Below are positions 50,904 through 59,486 of a DNA stretch of 64,000 nucleotides, piece by piece. The first letter of the stretch is position 1, and each line of letters starts with the position of its first letter. Source of the DNA: Deltaproteobacteria bacterium (GTDB taxonomy: Bacteria > Bdellovibrionota_B > Oligoflexia > Oligoflexales > Bog-1112); the NCBI GenBank assembly GCA_020635195.1, contig JACKAG010000011.1:1-64000 (forward strand), in the 5' to 3' direction. Under the pieces are notes generated by a model. It was not told the DNA's origin. It worked only from the letters and a program-made list of their open reading frames with translations, and did not search any database. Made by a program: the position numbers and the translations under genes.

Positions 50904-50980
50904 TGGAGCGGGAAAAGGGACTCGAACCCTCGACCTTCGCGATGGCAACGCGACGCTCTAGCCAACTGAGCTACTCCCGC
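50904..50980 (-). tRNA. tRNA-Gly (anticodon GCC)
   Basis: The minus strand folds as a full cloverleaf: acceptor GCGGGAG pairing with TTCCCGC (one G-T pair), D arm GCTC...GAGC, anticodon stem TCGCG/CGCGA with loop TTGCCAT, T arm GAGGG-TTCGAGT-CCCTT, discriminator T and an encoded CCA at 50904-50906. The anticodon GCC reads GGC/GGT glycine codons. No integrated element is attached to its 3' end. Confidence 0.95.
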
Positions 50981-51032
50981 CCGACTGCGAGTATCTAGGT
51001 AAGCTTATTTGCGCATAAAGTCAAGGGGTGAG

Positions 51033-51623
51033 ATGAAAAAAAAGACCGCCGCTCACATAAAAGCAGAAGGGCGTGACATTTTGCCACAACTTTCGGCCGA
51101 AAGAATCCGGTGGCTGACCCTTCGTCACCTCCCTTCAGAACCTGAATATCATCTGATCCAGGAGGTGGATCGGGTTGATCAGATTTTTGAACAGCTGAGA
51201 GTCACTCTGTTTTCCGCGAGTGCATCACTGACAAGCTCCCGGATCAGGGAGAGCAAGGTTTCCGTGGCAGGGAACTTCTTTCGTGAATATGGAAGGATTG
51301 ACCCTGGTCGCAAATATTTCTATCTGAAACCAGAATCAGAGAGGGGATGGCTTTTTGAAAGATCTGGTATAGGATGGCTGGTCAGCCGCTCTGAAAAAAT
51401 TGTCAGTGAAGACCTGTTCTTGCGAACTGAAGCTCCGGTCGATATTGTCACCACCTTCTGTTTAGCCAGCCGGGATAGCGTACTCCGGATTTCTTCCGAA
51501 TATTTTGATGCTGAACTAATCAGCCCACTTGTCTATGAGCGGAAGATGATTCGTGAAATTTTTAATATATCAGATGGATACAGAGAAAAATCATCCGTTA
51601 CCGACGAATCCTTTAAGCCGTAA
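51033..51623 (+). CDS. Hypothetical cytoplasmic protein
   Basis: About 196 residues from ATG 51033 (AGGGG upstream); a TTG at 51009 extends the frame. No signal peptide or membrane segment. It starts with a Lys-rich segment, and the middle holds SLTSSRIRESKVSVAGNFFREYGRID and ERGWLFERSGIGWLVSR, which look like an alpha/beta regulatory or adaptor fold. I recognise no family. The barrel-like gene begins 14 nt later, so they are probably co-transcribed. Confidence 0.6.
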   Translation: MKKKTAAHIKAEGRDILPQLSAERIRWLTLRHLPSEPEYHLIQEVDRVDQIFEQLRVTLFSASASLTSSRIRESKVSVAGNFFREYGRIDPGRKYFYLKPESERGWLFERSGIGWLVSRSEKIVSEDLFLRTEAPVDIVTTFCLASRDSVLRISSEYFDAELISPLVYERKMIREIFNISDGYREKSSVTDESFKP

Positions 51624-51637
51624 ATCCTGAGGAAAGT

Positions 51638-52270
51638 ATGATCCCAAGAAGGATTCTGCTGATACTGTTTTTTTGTACCAGCTTTTCATATCCGGCATCT
51701 TCCGGAGTTCTGATTGCACCATCTCTGAGCTGGAGTGTCTTTTCTGTCAGACCATTAGAAGAAGCTGATAACAGTCAGAATTTTTATGGGATAAGCCCAG
51801 GACTGACCCTTGGCTATTCTTTCTGGCAATTTATTGATATTGCAGGATATACTGTATACACACCGGGGGTTGCTGGCACTGTCCAGCCCGGCACAGAAGA
51901 TGCCAGCCTGATTCATTATGGAGCTGCTCTGGCTCTGCGAATAAATGAAAAAATTTATCTGGGAGTACGCGGCGGAGAAGGGCTTTATCGACTGCTACGT
52001 CAGCGGCACACAAGTTCGGCACTTCCCGGCATCTGGCGCGGCCCCTGCGGGACAGCCATCATCGGAGCGATTCATAAAGTGGACAAAGAAAATTACTGGC
52101 AGATAAGCTTTGAACTTACACATATGGTGGCAGACAGGATAAAATTGAAGGCAGATGAGAGCGCGACAGGAATGCGCCGGATTGACGAGTTCAGACTGAC
52201 CGTATCTTATGCGTTTAACCATTTTCTGAATCACAGCATCGGCTCTTCCCTGCTGCGTAGTATGTTCTGA
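51638..52270 (+). CDS. Outer-membrane beta-barrel-like protein
   Basis: A 210-residue protein with signal peptide MIPRRILLILFFCTSFSYPASSG. The rest alternates aromatic/Gly-rich strands (APSLSWSVFSVRP; GLTLGYSFWQFIDIAGYTVYTP; ALALRINEKIYLGVRGG; WQISFELTHMVADRIKL; RIDEFRLTVSYAF), consistent with an eight-stranded barrel. GAGGA lies upstream. No named family is recognised. It precedes exbB, so it may belong with an energised envelope system. Confidence 0.6.
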   Translation: MIPRRILLILFFCTSFSYPASSGVLIAPSLSWSVFSVRPLEEADNSQNFYGISPGLTLGYSFWQFIDIAGYTVYTPGVAGTVQPGTEDASLIHYGAALALRINEKIYLGVRGGEGLYRLLRQRHTSSALPGIWRGPCGTAIIGAIHKVDKENYWQISFELTHMVADRIKLKADESATGMRRIDEFRLTVSYAFNHFLNHSIGSSLLRSMF

Positions 52271-52295
52271 TCCGGATGGGCTGACAGGAGGTATT

Positions 52296-52919
52296 GTGAC
52301 ATTTAACCTTGTAGAGACTCTGATGACCTTAACCCTGTTTGGTGCAGAATGGGTCCTCTGGCTGTTGCTTGCCTTGAGCATCCTCTCCGTGGGAGTCATT
52401 CTGGAACGTGGTTTGTTTTTCTTCCGCATCAGAAACGACTTTACGAGCCTGAGTCAGAAATTGTCCGATTTACTATCTGAAGAGAAATGGGATGAGGCGA
52501 TTCGCTTCTGCGAAGAAAACCCTTCCGTTGAAGCCAAAGTCGCCTTATGGGGTCTTAACCGTCGGAACAAAGGACCAAAGGCTATGGCCAGCAGCATGGA
52601 AGGATGCGCTGCCGGAGAAAAAAACAAACTGGACCGCGGCCTGGTCATTCTCGGAACCCTTGGCAACAATGCCCCTTTTATCGGACTATTCGGGACTGTT
52701 ATTGGGATTATTGAGGCATTTCATAAATTATCGTCTGACCCTGAAGGTGGGGCTTCTGTGGTTATGGGTAGCATCTCTGAGGCCCTCATCGCCACAGCGG
52801 TTGGCCTGATGGTTGCTATCCCGGCAGTCATTGCCTTTAATGCCTACAACCGCAATGTCCGGAAACACATGAGCAACATTCAGTCCCTGATTCAGATGAT
52901 TCTCAGCTTTCAGAGATAA
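52296..52919 (+). CDS. exbB: MotA/TolQ/ExbB proton-channel family protein
   Basis: A 207-residue inner-membrane protein, GTG start with AGGAGG 5 nt upstream. Three helices: residues 16-36 (EWVLWLLLALSILSVGVI), about 120-142 (GTLGNNAPFIGLFGTVIGI) and about 160-180 (EALIATAVGLMVAIPAVIAF). The NNAPFIGLFGTVIGIIEAF motif is diagnostic. With ExbD it forms the proton-driven motor energising TonB- or Tol-type systems. No TonB or TolA gene lies next to it, so the partner is elsewhere; ExbB and TolQ cannot be told apart with certainty here. Confidence 0.92.
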   Translation: MTFNLVETLMTLTLFGAEWVLWLLLALSILSVGVILERGLFFFRIRNDFTSLSQKLSDLLSEEKWDEAIRFCEENPSVEAKVALWGLNRRNKGPKAMASSMEGCAAGEKNKLDRGLVILGTLGNNAPFIGLFGTVIGIIEAFHKLSSDPEGGASVVMGSISEALIATAVGLMVAIPAVIAFNAYNRNVRKHMSNIQSLIQMILSFQR

Positions 52920-52970
52920 GTATCTTTTACAGGAGCGACCCCAGAGGACCTTATCACAGGAGCCGGATAC

Positions 52971-53456
52971 GTGGCGGGAAATATACAGGATCAGGACGAA
53001 GACATCACTGGCATCAACGTAACACCCCTGGTGGATGTCATGCTAGTCCTCCTGGTTATTTTTATGGTAACAGCTAACTATATTGTTCATAAATCTATCC
53101 GGGTTCGTCTGCCAAAAGCAGAAACTGCCGAAACCCAGACCACGAGTAAGAATCTGGCCTTTGCTCTGGACTCTGGCAACAGGCTCTATCTTGACGGGAA
53201 AGAAATCAGCTTTGAGGAGATCGGAGCTTATATTACAAAAACAAAAGCCAGCCTCCAGGAAACACAACAGACATCTCTGCAAGCCCTCATCACAGCAGAT
53301 GAGGCAACACCCCATGGACAGGTCATAAAACTTATTGATACTGTAAGAAAAAACGGTATAACAGAATTTGCTATTAATGTGAATCCAGACACAAGCGACC
53401 AGACTCCAGATCCGTCAGCAAATCAGGCCGAAAGCCCGAAGCCGGAAACAGAGTAG
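52971..53456 (+). CDS. exbD: ExbD/TolR family protein
   Basis: A 161-residue protein, GTG start with AGGAG 9 nt upstream. The single helix at about 17-38 carries the proton-path Asp in INVTPLVDVMLVLLVIFMV. A periplasmic domain follows (LPKAETAE, RLYLDGKEISFEEI, LITADEATPHGQVIKLIDTVRKNG), ending in a Pro/Glu-rich tail. It lies 51 nt after exbB, so the two form one motor unit. Confidence 0.93.
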   Translation: MAGNIQDQDEDITGINVTPLVDVMLVLLVIFMVTANYIVHKSIRVRLPKAETAETQTTSKNLAFALDSGNRLYLDGKEISFEEIGAYITKTKASLQETQQTSLQALITADEATPHGQVIKLIDTVRKNGITEFAINVNPDTSDQTPDPSANQAESPKPETE

Positions 53457-53479
53457 CCCCCACATGGAGGAGAGAGCCT

Positions 53480-54937
53480 ATGCGTTCCAGCAATCCTCCC
53501 GAAACGATCGTAAGCATCGACATCGTCAGGGACCATATCGAAAAAACAATTTTTCAGCTACGCCCCTCTCATTATCACAAGCAATATCCCATCTGGCCAG
53601 GCATGGTCGGCATCGAGCTGGAAATGCTCATCACCGACTTCACAACACTCTCCGGCAGCCATAATCTTCCTTCATCCGTGCCTTTGACAGGAAGCGATCG
53701 CAGTCTGATCCCCGTTCTCAGACAACTTGCAGAAAGAGAAGGGTGGCAGAGCATATACAGCAACGATCAGCCGCCTCTGATCACAAAATTTGACCTGAAT
53801 CATCAGGACACGCTGACTTTTGAACCCGGAGGGCAACTGGAGTTTTCATCCAGACCCTATCCCTGCTTACAGGATGCAGTCAAGCGACTGCGTTCTGTCC
53901 AGAATATACTTGAAGAAGATCTGAATATGCAGGGATGGCAGATTATTCAGATGGGAATTTCTCCATGGCACAGCCCCAAAGATATCGGCTTACAAATGGA
54001 CAAGCCTCGCTATAAAGCCATGGATGAATATTTCAACTCCATCGGTCCATATGGCAAGAGAATGATGCGTCAAACCTGCACAATCCAGACCTGTCTGGAC
54101 TTCGGAGACAGTGAAACTAAAATGGCAAAGCGCTACCTCGCTTCCCAGTTACTCTCGCCATTCGCGGCAGCAATCTTTGCTTATTCTCCTTTTAAAGATG
54201 GAAAGACAGCGGGTATCCCAGGATTCCGAAGCAAAATCTGGAGACATCTGGACTCCAGCAGAACCGGCCTGACAGGAATCGATCGACTCTCAACAAAACC
54301 TGACAAAGAAAGCTGTGTAAGCAGCTATCTGGATTTTGTCATGAATGCCAGAGTTGTCTTTACCGGAAATGATTATAAGATCCCACCCCGAAAGGTGAGT
54401 TTCGCCGAATGGCTGTCCGAGGCACCGAATGCGTCCGGATTACCAAAACCAACACGACAGGACATGGAGACCCATCTGTCCCTGCTGTTTCCGGACGTCC
54501 GTCCAAGAGGCTTTCTGGAATTACGATCGATGGACTGTCAGGCTCGCCCATGGCAGATCGTCCCTGCCGCCTTCACGACGGGTCTCCTCTATGATGATCA
54601 GTGTCTCGATCAGCTCTTGCTCAGATTACTCCCCCTGAAAGACAATATGGAAACGTTCCGTAATTTTGCGGAAGAAGGGCTGAGACAAGCATCTGTCGCT
54701 GCGGTAGCTGGCGACCTCATACAACTGGCTTCTGAAGGCTTCAGACGCTTGCCAAAATGTTTCAGAGGAGAAGGGTCAGAAAAAGCACTTCAGAAATTCG
54801 CAGAACATTTCACCTTGCAGGGAAAGACCCCAGCAGATGAAATCGATGATCTGATGTCCCAAAGTGGGAAAAATTTTCTGACTCCATCCCTGCTGAAAAA
54901 AACAGAAGAAACATGGTTTTCCATGCTGAACAGCTAA
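53480..54937 (+). CDS. Glutamate-cysteine ligase, GCS2 family
   Basis: A 485-residue ATP-dependent ligase joining glutamate to cysteine, the first step of glutathione synthesis (EgtA-type relatives serve ergothioneine). Seen: GIELEMLITD near 45, the EPGGQLEFSSRP substrate loop, MQTC-like RMMRQTCTIQTCLDFGD, FPDVRPRGFLELRSMD, and a C-terminal helical segment. Length fits the plant/proteobacterial GCS2 group (about 450-500). GGAGG precedes the ATG. No glutathione synthetase is adjacent, so whether the product is glutathione or another thiol is open. The glutamate dehydrogenase gene begins 47 nt downstream. Confidence 0.87.
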   Translation: MRSSNPPETIVSIDIVRDHIEKTIFQLRPSHYHKQYPIWPGMVGIELEMLITDFTTLSGSHNLPSSVPLTGSDRSLIPVLRQLAEREGWQSIYSNDQPPLITKFDLNHQDTLTFEPGGQLEFSSRPYPCLQDAVKRLRSVQNILEEDLNMQGWQIIQMGISPWHSPKDIGLQMDKPRYKAMDEYFNSIGPYGKRMMRQTCTIQTCLDFGDSETKMAKRYLASQLLSPFAAAIFAYSPFKDGKTAGIPGFRSKIWRHLDSSRTGLTGIDRLSTKPDKESCVSSYLDFVMNARVVFTGNDYKIPPRKVSFAEWLSEAPNASGLPKPTRQDMETHLSLLFPDVRPRGFLELRSMDCQARPWQIVPAAFTTGLLYDDQCLDQLLLRLLPLKDNMETFRNFAEEGLRQASVAAVAGDLIQLASEGFRRLPKCFRGEGSEKALQKFAEHFTLQGKTPADEIDDLMSQSGKNFLTPSLLKKTEETWFSMLNS

Positions 54938-54984
54938 TATCAGCACTATTTTTCATGGATAACCGGACTAACCATGGAGGCTCC

Positions 54985-57900
54985 ATGTCCCAGAATTCCC
55001 AGGCGCAAGCCCAGAAAACAGACGCGATCTCCCATGATAAAGATCTGACCGATCATATGGACTTTGGAGGAACAAGTTCACAGGATATCGAATTCCAGTT
55101 TGAAAAAACAGGCGAAGATCTGGCTTCGTATATTGAAGATATAGCTGACACCGTCCGGATAGGACTCGATCAGAGCATCGCAATCCTTGCCCCATGGTTT
55201 TTCAGTAATATGCCTCGTATGTACTATCAGACGACCCCGCGAGCAGAAAAAGTCCGCCATCTCTCAGCCGTCATCACCGGCCATGTTTTTGAAACACGAC
55301 AAACAGTAGAACTCTGGGACCATGATCATTCAAAGGTCACATATATCGGCCCGGGAACAGACTCACAAATCCTGATCAACATGACAACCAAACTCGGCCC
55401 TATGCCCGTAAAAATGGGCTCGCTGTATTTCTCCCGCGACAAACTTCTGTTTCTGTCGACCTTCCTCTGTAAAACATTCAAAAAAGCTGATCTGAATAAT
55501 CAGCATATCCTGCCCAAAACAGAAGAAGCCAGAAAATCTCTCATGGCTGAATACCCACAGCATGAAGCAGAAATCAACCATTACATAGAACACCTGGATC
55601 ATGATTTCGTCGTCTACGCAACCCCCTCCAGACTCCATATCACTTTCCGGATGCTTCTCCATATGCTGACCCATGAAGGAGCCCATACGGTCTTAGAACC
55701 ATTTATCAACTCTCAATCAGGTCGACTGACTCTTGGACTCAAAGGAATCGATACAACCGAAGTCCTTGAACAGATCTTTCATCTGATGAGCAGTTACGGA
55801 TTTGAAATCCTCAGATTCTTTACGGTACAGTTTGATGAAGGCTATGCAGAGCCTATCTCTGTACTCCATTTCATCCTCAATCACAGCACCGAAAAAAAAA
55901 TCGATCCGGAACACCTCTCCGTGATCAAACTGGTCAAAGGACTCAGAACCCTGGGCTGGGTCGACTCCGGGGATGACTACAGCCAGTTTATGAAACAACC
56001 ATTTTTTCTTTCCATCAATGCCAGCAATCTGCTTCGTGCAATGGCCTTCTGGATTCATGTCCTCCTTGGAAAAGAAAACGTCTACTACTACTCTGATCAC
56101 CAGATCATCCAGACCTTCAGTAAACACAGTGAACTCACCCGGGCTCTGGTCAACCTCTTCCGCCTGAAGTTCAGTCCACTGCGAGAAGAAGAACGACTCA
56201 ACGGGGACTATCAGGTCATCCGGGAAGCTCTGTTCAATTCTGTAAACACTCTCATTGACCTGGTTGAGCGACATATCTTCAAAGAAGCCATCCGCTTCAC
56301 TGACAATGTTCTCAAAACCAACTATTTTCTTCCGACAAAAACCGGCCTGGCATTTCGCCTGTCCCCCGAAGTCCTGGACAGCCGACACTATCCCCAGAGC
56401 CCCTTCGGCATCTTCTTTATCATTGGCCGGGACTATCGCTTTTTTCAGGTTCGCTGGAAAGATGTCGCAAGAGGAGGTCTGAGAATTGTTATGCCAGGAA
56501 GCATGACAGATTATGGCTATGCTATTGCCGGCTTGTTCGACGAAGTTTATGGACTCAGTCATGCTCAGCAATTGAAAAACAAAGACATTCCGGAAGGAGG
56601 CTCCAAAGCTGTCATGATTCTGAAGCCCGGCGGCAATAAAGCCCGGGTTGTTCGTGGAGGCATCAATGCGCTTCTGGATTTACTGGTACCAGACGATGAG
56701 ATTCATGATGCCAACTCCAGAAAAAAAGTCAGTTACTATGACAAGGAAGAAATCATCTATCTTGGACCTGACGAAAACATGACCAACGACCTGATCGAAT
56801 GGGTTCCCAAGCATGCAGCAAAACGGGGCTTTCCCTATGCAGAAGCCTTTATCTCATCCAAACCAGGAGCAGGAATCAACCACAAAGAATATGGTGTAAC
56901 ATCAGAAGGTCTGCACGTTTTTCTCGATCATACACTAAAATTCCTCGGAATTTATCCTGAAAAAGAACCCTTCACGATCAAAATGACCGGTGGTCCCGAT
57001 GGTGATGTCGCAGGAAATGAACTCAGGATTCTGCACAGAGAATATGGAGAAAATGCCCGGGTCGTTGCAATTGCAGATGGCTTCGGTGCAGCCTATGATC
57101 CGGAAGGTCTGGCATGGGATGAGCTACTCCGCCTTATCACAGCAGAAAAATCTATCTGCGAATTTAGCCGGAGTTGCCTCAGCAAGCACCCAGAGGCCTG
57201 GGTCATTGAAGCCAAAACCAGAGAGGATATCCAGAAACGAAACAATCTGCATGCAACTGCAATTGCTGATATTTTCATTCCAGCAGGAGGAAGACCATAT
57301 ACCGTTCACAAGGATAACTGTGACAAGTTTATCAGCGAATCAGGAGAACCCACCTGCCGGGCAATCATCGAAGGAGCGAATATTTTCTTCACCAAAGATG
57401 CCAGGGAAAAACTTCAGGAACTGGGTATCATCATGATCAAAGATTCCAGTGCCAATAAAACCGGCGTTATCTGTTCCTCCTATGAAATCATCGCATCTCT
57501 TTTGTTGAACCAGAATGAGTTTCAGGAAATCAAAACAGTTTTTATTGCTCAGGTCATTGACATTCTCAGGGAAAAGGCACGAAAGGAAGCTGTCCTTTTA
57601 TTCAACGAACACAATAAACACCGGGGCAGCAAAACCCTCGTCGAACTGTCGATGGATATTTCCCGGGAAATCAACCAGGTGACAGATACCCTCCTGGATG
57701 AGATCAGCAGTGACAAAGAACGATATCTCAAAGATCCAACCTTCCGGAATCTGATTTTGCGACATTGTCCTGCAATCTTACGGGAAACCTATCCGGAGCG
57801 TATCCTGGAAAAACTTCCTGAGCCTCACCAGATTGCGATTCTGGCATCGTTCATTGCCAGCCATATTATCTACAGCGAAGGCCTGGGATGGCTGGAATCG

Positions 57901-58086
57901 ATCAGTGAAGGGCAACGCTTCCGCGCCGCCCTTACCTATATGAAAAACGACCAGCTTGCAGCCAGCCTCATCGAGAAGGTCCGATCTTCTGGGATTGAGG
58001 ACAATCATGAGATTGCTGCCATCCTGGCCAGAAGCGCTGCCAGAGACCTGACAATGATTAACCTGGAAGGCGGCTCCTTTCTCTGA
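54985..58086 (+). CDS. NAD-specific glutamate dehydrogenase, about 115-kDa class
   Basis: 1033 residues from ATG 54985 with GGAGG 4 nt upstream; the frame opens at 54913 inside the upstream gene. It converts glutamate to 2-oxoglutarate with NAD. A long N-terminal regulatory region covers about 1-480. The catalytic core has RWKDVARGGLRIV, the Lys region NKDIPEGGSKAVMIL, YLGPDENMTNDLIEW, MTGGPDGDVAGNELRI (NAD-binding loop), and RAIIEGANIFFT. This matches the large GDH classes; at about 1030 residues it is the 115-kDa rather than the 180-kDa type. A strong terminator follows at 58123. Confidence 0.92.
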   Translation: MSQNSQAQAQKTDAISHDKDLTDHMDFGGTSSQDIEFQFEKTGEDLASYIEDIADTVRIGLDQSIAILAPWFFSNMPRMYYQTTPRAEKVRHLSAVITGHVFETRQTVELWDHDHSKVTYIGPGTDSQILINMTTKLGPMPVKMGSLYFSRDKLLFLSTFLCKTFKKADLNNQHILPKTEEARKSLMAEYPQHEAEINHYIEHLDHDFVVYATPSRLHITFRMLLHMLTHEGAHTVLEPFINSQSGRLTLGLKGIDTTEVLEQIFHLMSSYGFEILRFFTVQFDEGYAEPISVLHFILNHSTEKKIDPEHLSVIKLVKGLRTLGWVDSGDDYSQFMKQPFFLSINASNLLRAMAFWIHVLLGKENVYYYSDHQIIQTFSKHSELTRALVNLFRLKFSPLREEERLNGDYQVIREALFNSVNTLIDLVERHIFKEAIRFTDNVLKTNYFLPTKTGLAFRLSPEVLDSRHYPQSPFGIFFIIGRDYRFFQVRWKDVARGGLRIVMPGSMTDYGYAIAGLFDEVYGLSHAQQLKNKDIPEGGSKAVMILKPGGNKARVVRGGINALLDLLVPDDEIHDANSRKKVSYYDKEEIIYLGPDENMTNDLIEWVPKHAAKRGFPYAEAFISSKPGAGINHKEYGVTSEGLHVFLDHTLKFLGIYPEKEPFTIKMTGGPDGDVAGNELRILHREYGENARVVAIADGFGAAYDPEGLAWDELLRLITAEKSICEFSRSCLSKHPEAWVIEAKTREDIQKRNNLHATAIADIFIPAGGRPYTVHKDNCDKFISESGEPTCRAIIEGANIFFTKDAREKLQELGIIMIKDSSANKTGVICSSYEIIASLLLNQNEFQEIKTVFIAQVIDILREKARKEAVLLFNEHNKHRGSKTLVELSMDISREINQVTDTLLDEISSDKERYLKDPTFRNLILRHCPAILRETYPERILEKLPEPHQIAILASFIASHIIYSEGLGWLESISEGQRFRAALTYMKNDQLAASLIEKVRSSGIEDNHEIAAILARSAARDLTMINLEGGSFL

Positions 58087-58122
58087 CAAAAGTTTCCACC
58101 AGCTAACAACACTCACGTCCAT

Positions 58123-58159
58123 CTGATCCGGAACTAAGAGCCGGATCAGAGATATTTTT
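58123..58159 (+). terminator. Rho-independent terminator after glutamate dehydrogenase
   Basis: CTGATCCGG and CCGGATCAG, perfect 9-nt arms with a 9-nt loop, followed on the plus strand by AGATATTTTT. It starts 37 nt after the stop codon. No T-run exists on the minus strand, so it serves the plus-strand transcript. Confidence 0.8.
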
Positions 58160-58185
58160 CTGAAGTTCATAAGCAGAGAAAAGAA

Positions 58186-58824
58186 TCAGGAAGCCGGAGG
58201 AATCAGATCCAGATACTCCTTACTGAACATTTCTTCAACCAGAGCATCCCACTCCAGAAAAGCTCGTCTGCTACCCTTGACCAAAGTTGCACTCATAATC
58301 CCCGATTTCCCAGGGGGTAAGTGTCCTTTATTGAGAAAACAATGAAACAGCTCATGGTAAACAACTTCTTTTAGCAGAACCTGGCGTTCCTGTGGGTCTG
58401 TTCCTGTATAATCGAGCGATTCCTTGCGAAGAACTTCAATGGTCATCCATTCCAGCTTTCGTTTTCCAGATAAAGTCTGTTGATAAGTATAGTAACGATT
58501 ACAGGCTGCAATCACACCAGCTCCTGCCTTCATACTCAGCCTGTCGACATAAATAATCTGTCGCAGCATCTCCTTTGTTTCCTGCGGAATGATGACACCA
58601 AATTTACGGGCATCATCAATAAAAGGTTGAATAAAAGCTTCCAGTTCCTTTTCATGCTGTTCAGGGGGCAGAGAGACGACATGGACCCCGGCAACAGATA
58701 ACAGGGTGTGATTCACCATATCCTGAACTGGTTTTTCCATCAGCCATCGTCGATTCTTATGAGCACATCCCACAAAAATAAGCGAAAAACTAAAGAAAAA
58801 ACAACAGATAATCGTCTGCTTCAA
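58186..58824 (-). CDS. Lipoprotein with a zinc-metalloprotease-like HExxH motif
   Basis: A 212-residue protein. Lipobox FVGC gives mature Cys20 after MKQTIICCFFFSFSLIFVG. The segment VVYHELFHCFLNKGH (about 153-167) contains HExxH plus a later Gly-His, as in metalloproteases where a third ligand lies downstream. The rest is helical and polar. No named family is recognised, but the lipid anchor and motif suggest a membrane-attached peptidase. It converges with the glutamate dehydrogenase gene. Confidence 0.7.
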   Translation of the reverse strand: MKQTIICCFFFSFSLIFVGCAHKNRRWLMEKPVQDMVNHTLLSVAGVHVVSLPPEQHEKELEAFIQPFIDDARKFGVIIPQETKEMLRQIIYVDRLSMKAGAGVIAACNRYYTYQQTLSGKRKLEWMTIEVLRKESLDYTGTDPQERQVLLKEVVYHELFHCFLNKGHLPPGKSGIMSATLVKGSRRAFLEWDALVEEMFSKEYLDLIPPAS

Positions 58825-58934
58825 ATTGCCCCCTGTCCGGAAATTTTATCAGTCACGGGATCGGGTTCGGCAGACGTTCTCTTTAGTATGAGCAGAGACA
58901 GAAGACAGAATCAGATGTCTCATCAGAGCACACT

Positions 58935-59432
58935 TCAGTCAGAAGAACCCTGACGCAGAGAGCGAAGGGCGGCCTCTTTAAGCGCCCGGGTCAGCAGCCT
59001 GTCAAAGGTATCTGCGAAGGCACGCTTCTCACGCTGTCCCGGAGAGGGGCTACCCCCTCCTATAATATAACCAGTCCTCAGCTCGTGCATCAGATTACGT
59101 GTTGCCAGCCTGTCTCCGATATTGCGGGCATCCAGTTCTTCCCCCGAAGGAGTCACGACAAAGGCCCCTTTTCTGACCAGCTGTTCTGCAAAAGGAATAT
59201 CCGCCGTAATCACAAGCTCACCAGAGCTAACCTTATCCAGAATAAACTGGTCGGCAGCATCAAAGCCATCCCCGACCAGCTCCAGGCGAATCAGGGGATG
59301 CTGGGGGAGACGACGGTAACGATTTGCAACAAGGCTGACTTCGACACCAACCCGGATTGCTGCCCTGAAAATCAATTCTCTGATATCACCAGGGCAGGCA
59401 TCTCCGTCCACCCATATCTTTATTTCGGCCAT
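58935..59432 (-). CDS. YaiI/YqxD family protein (DUF188)
   Basis: A 165-residue member of the DUF188 group, which has a PIN/NYN-like nuclease fold but unknown activity. Motifs: IWVDGDACPGDIRELIFRAA at the start, VANRYRRLP, GFDAADQFILDKVSSGELVITADIPFAEQLV and RNLMHELR. ATG 59432 (AAGGA upstream) is preferred over the frame opening at 59459. The aspartates of VDGDACP and TADIP are the likely metal site. Confidence 0.92.
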   Translation of the reverse strand: MAEIKIWVDGDACPGDIRELIFRAAIRVGVEVSLVANRYRRLPQHPLIRLELVGDGFDAADQFILDKVSSGELVITADIPFAEQLVRKGAFVVTPSGEELDARNIGDRLATRNLMHELRTGYIIGGGSPSPGQREKRAFADTFDRLLTRALKEAALRSLRQGSSD

Positions 59433-59486
59433 TGATCCTTTCCCGATGCAAAATTTCACAGAGGATTAAAAGAAAAAAAAGACAAT

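Noticed and set aside
50904..50980. tRNA-Gly as an attachment site for the integrase remnant
   Set aside because: The integrase remnant is more than 6 kb away and no repeat of the tRNA 3' end was noticed near it.
55717..56571. 284-codon frame on the minus strand
   Set aside because: Antisense to the glutamate dehydrogenase catalytic region and without any recognisable motif.
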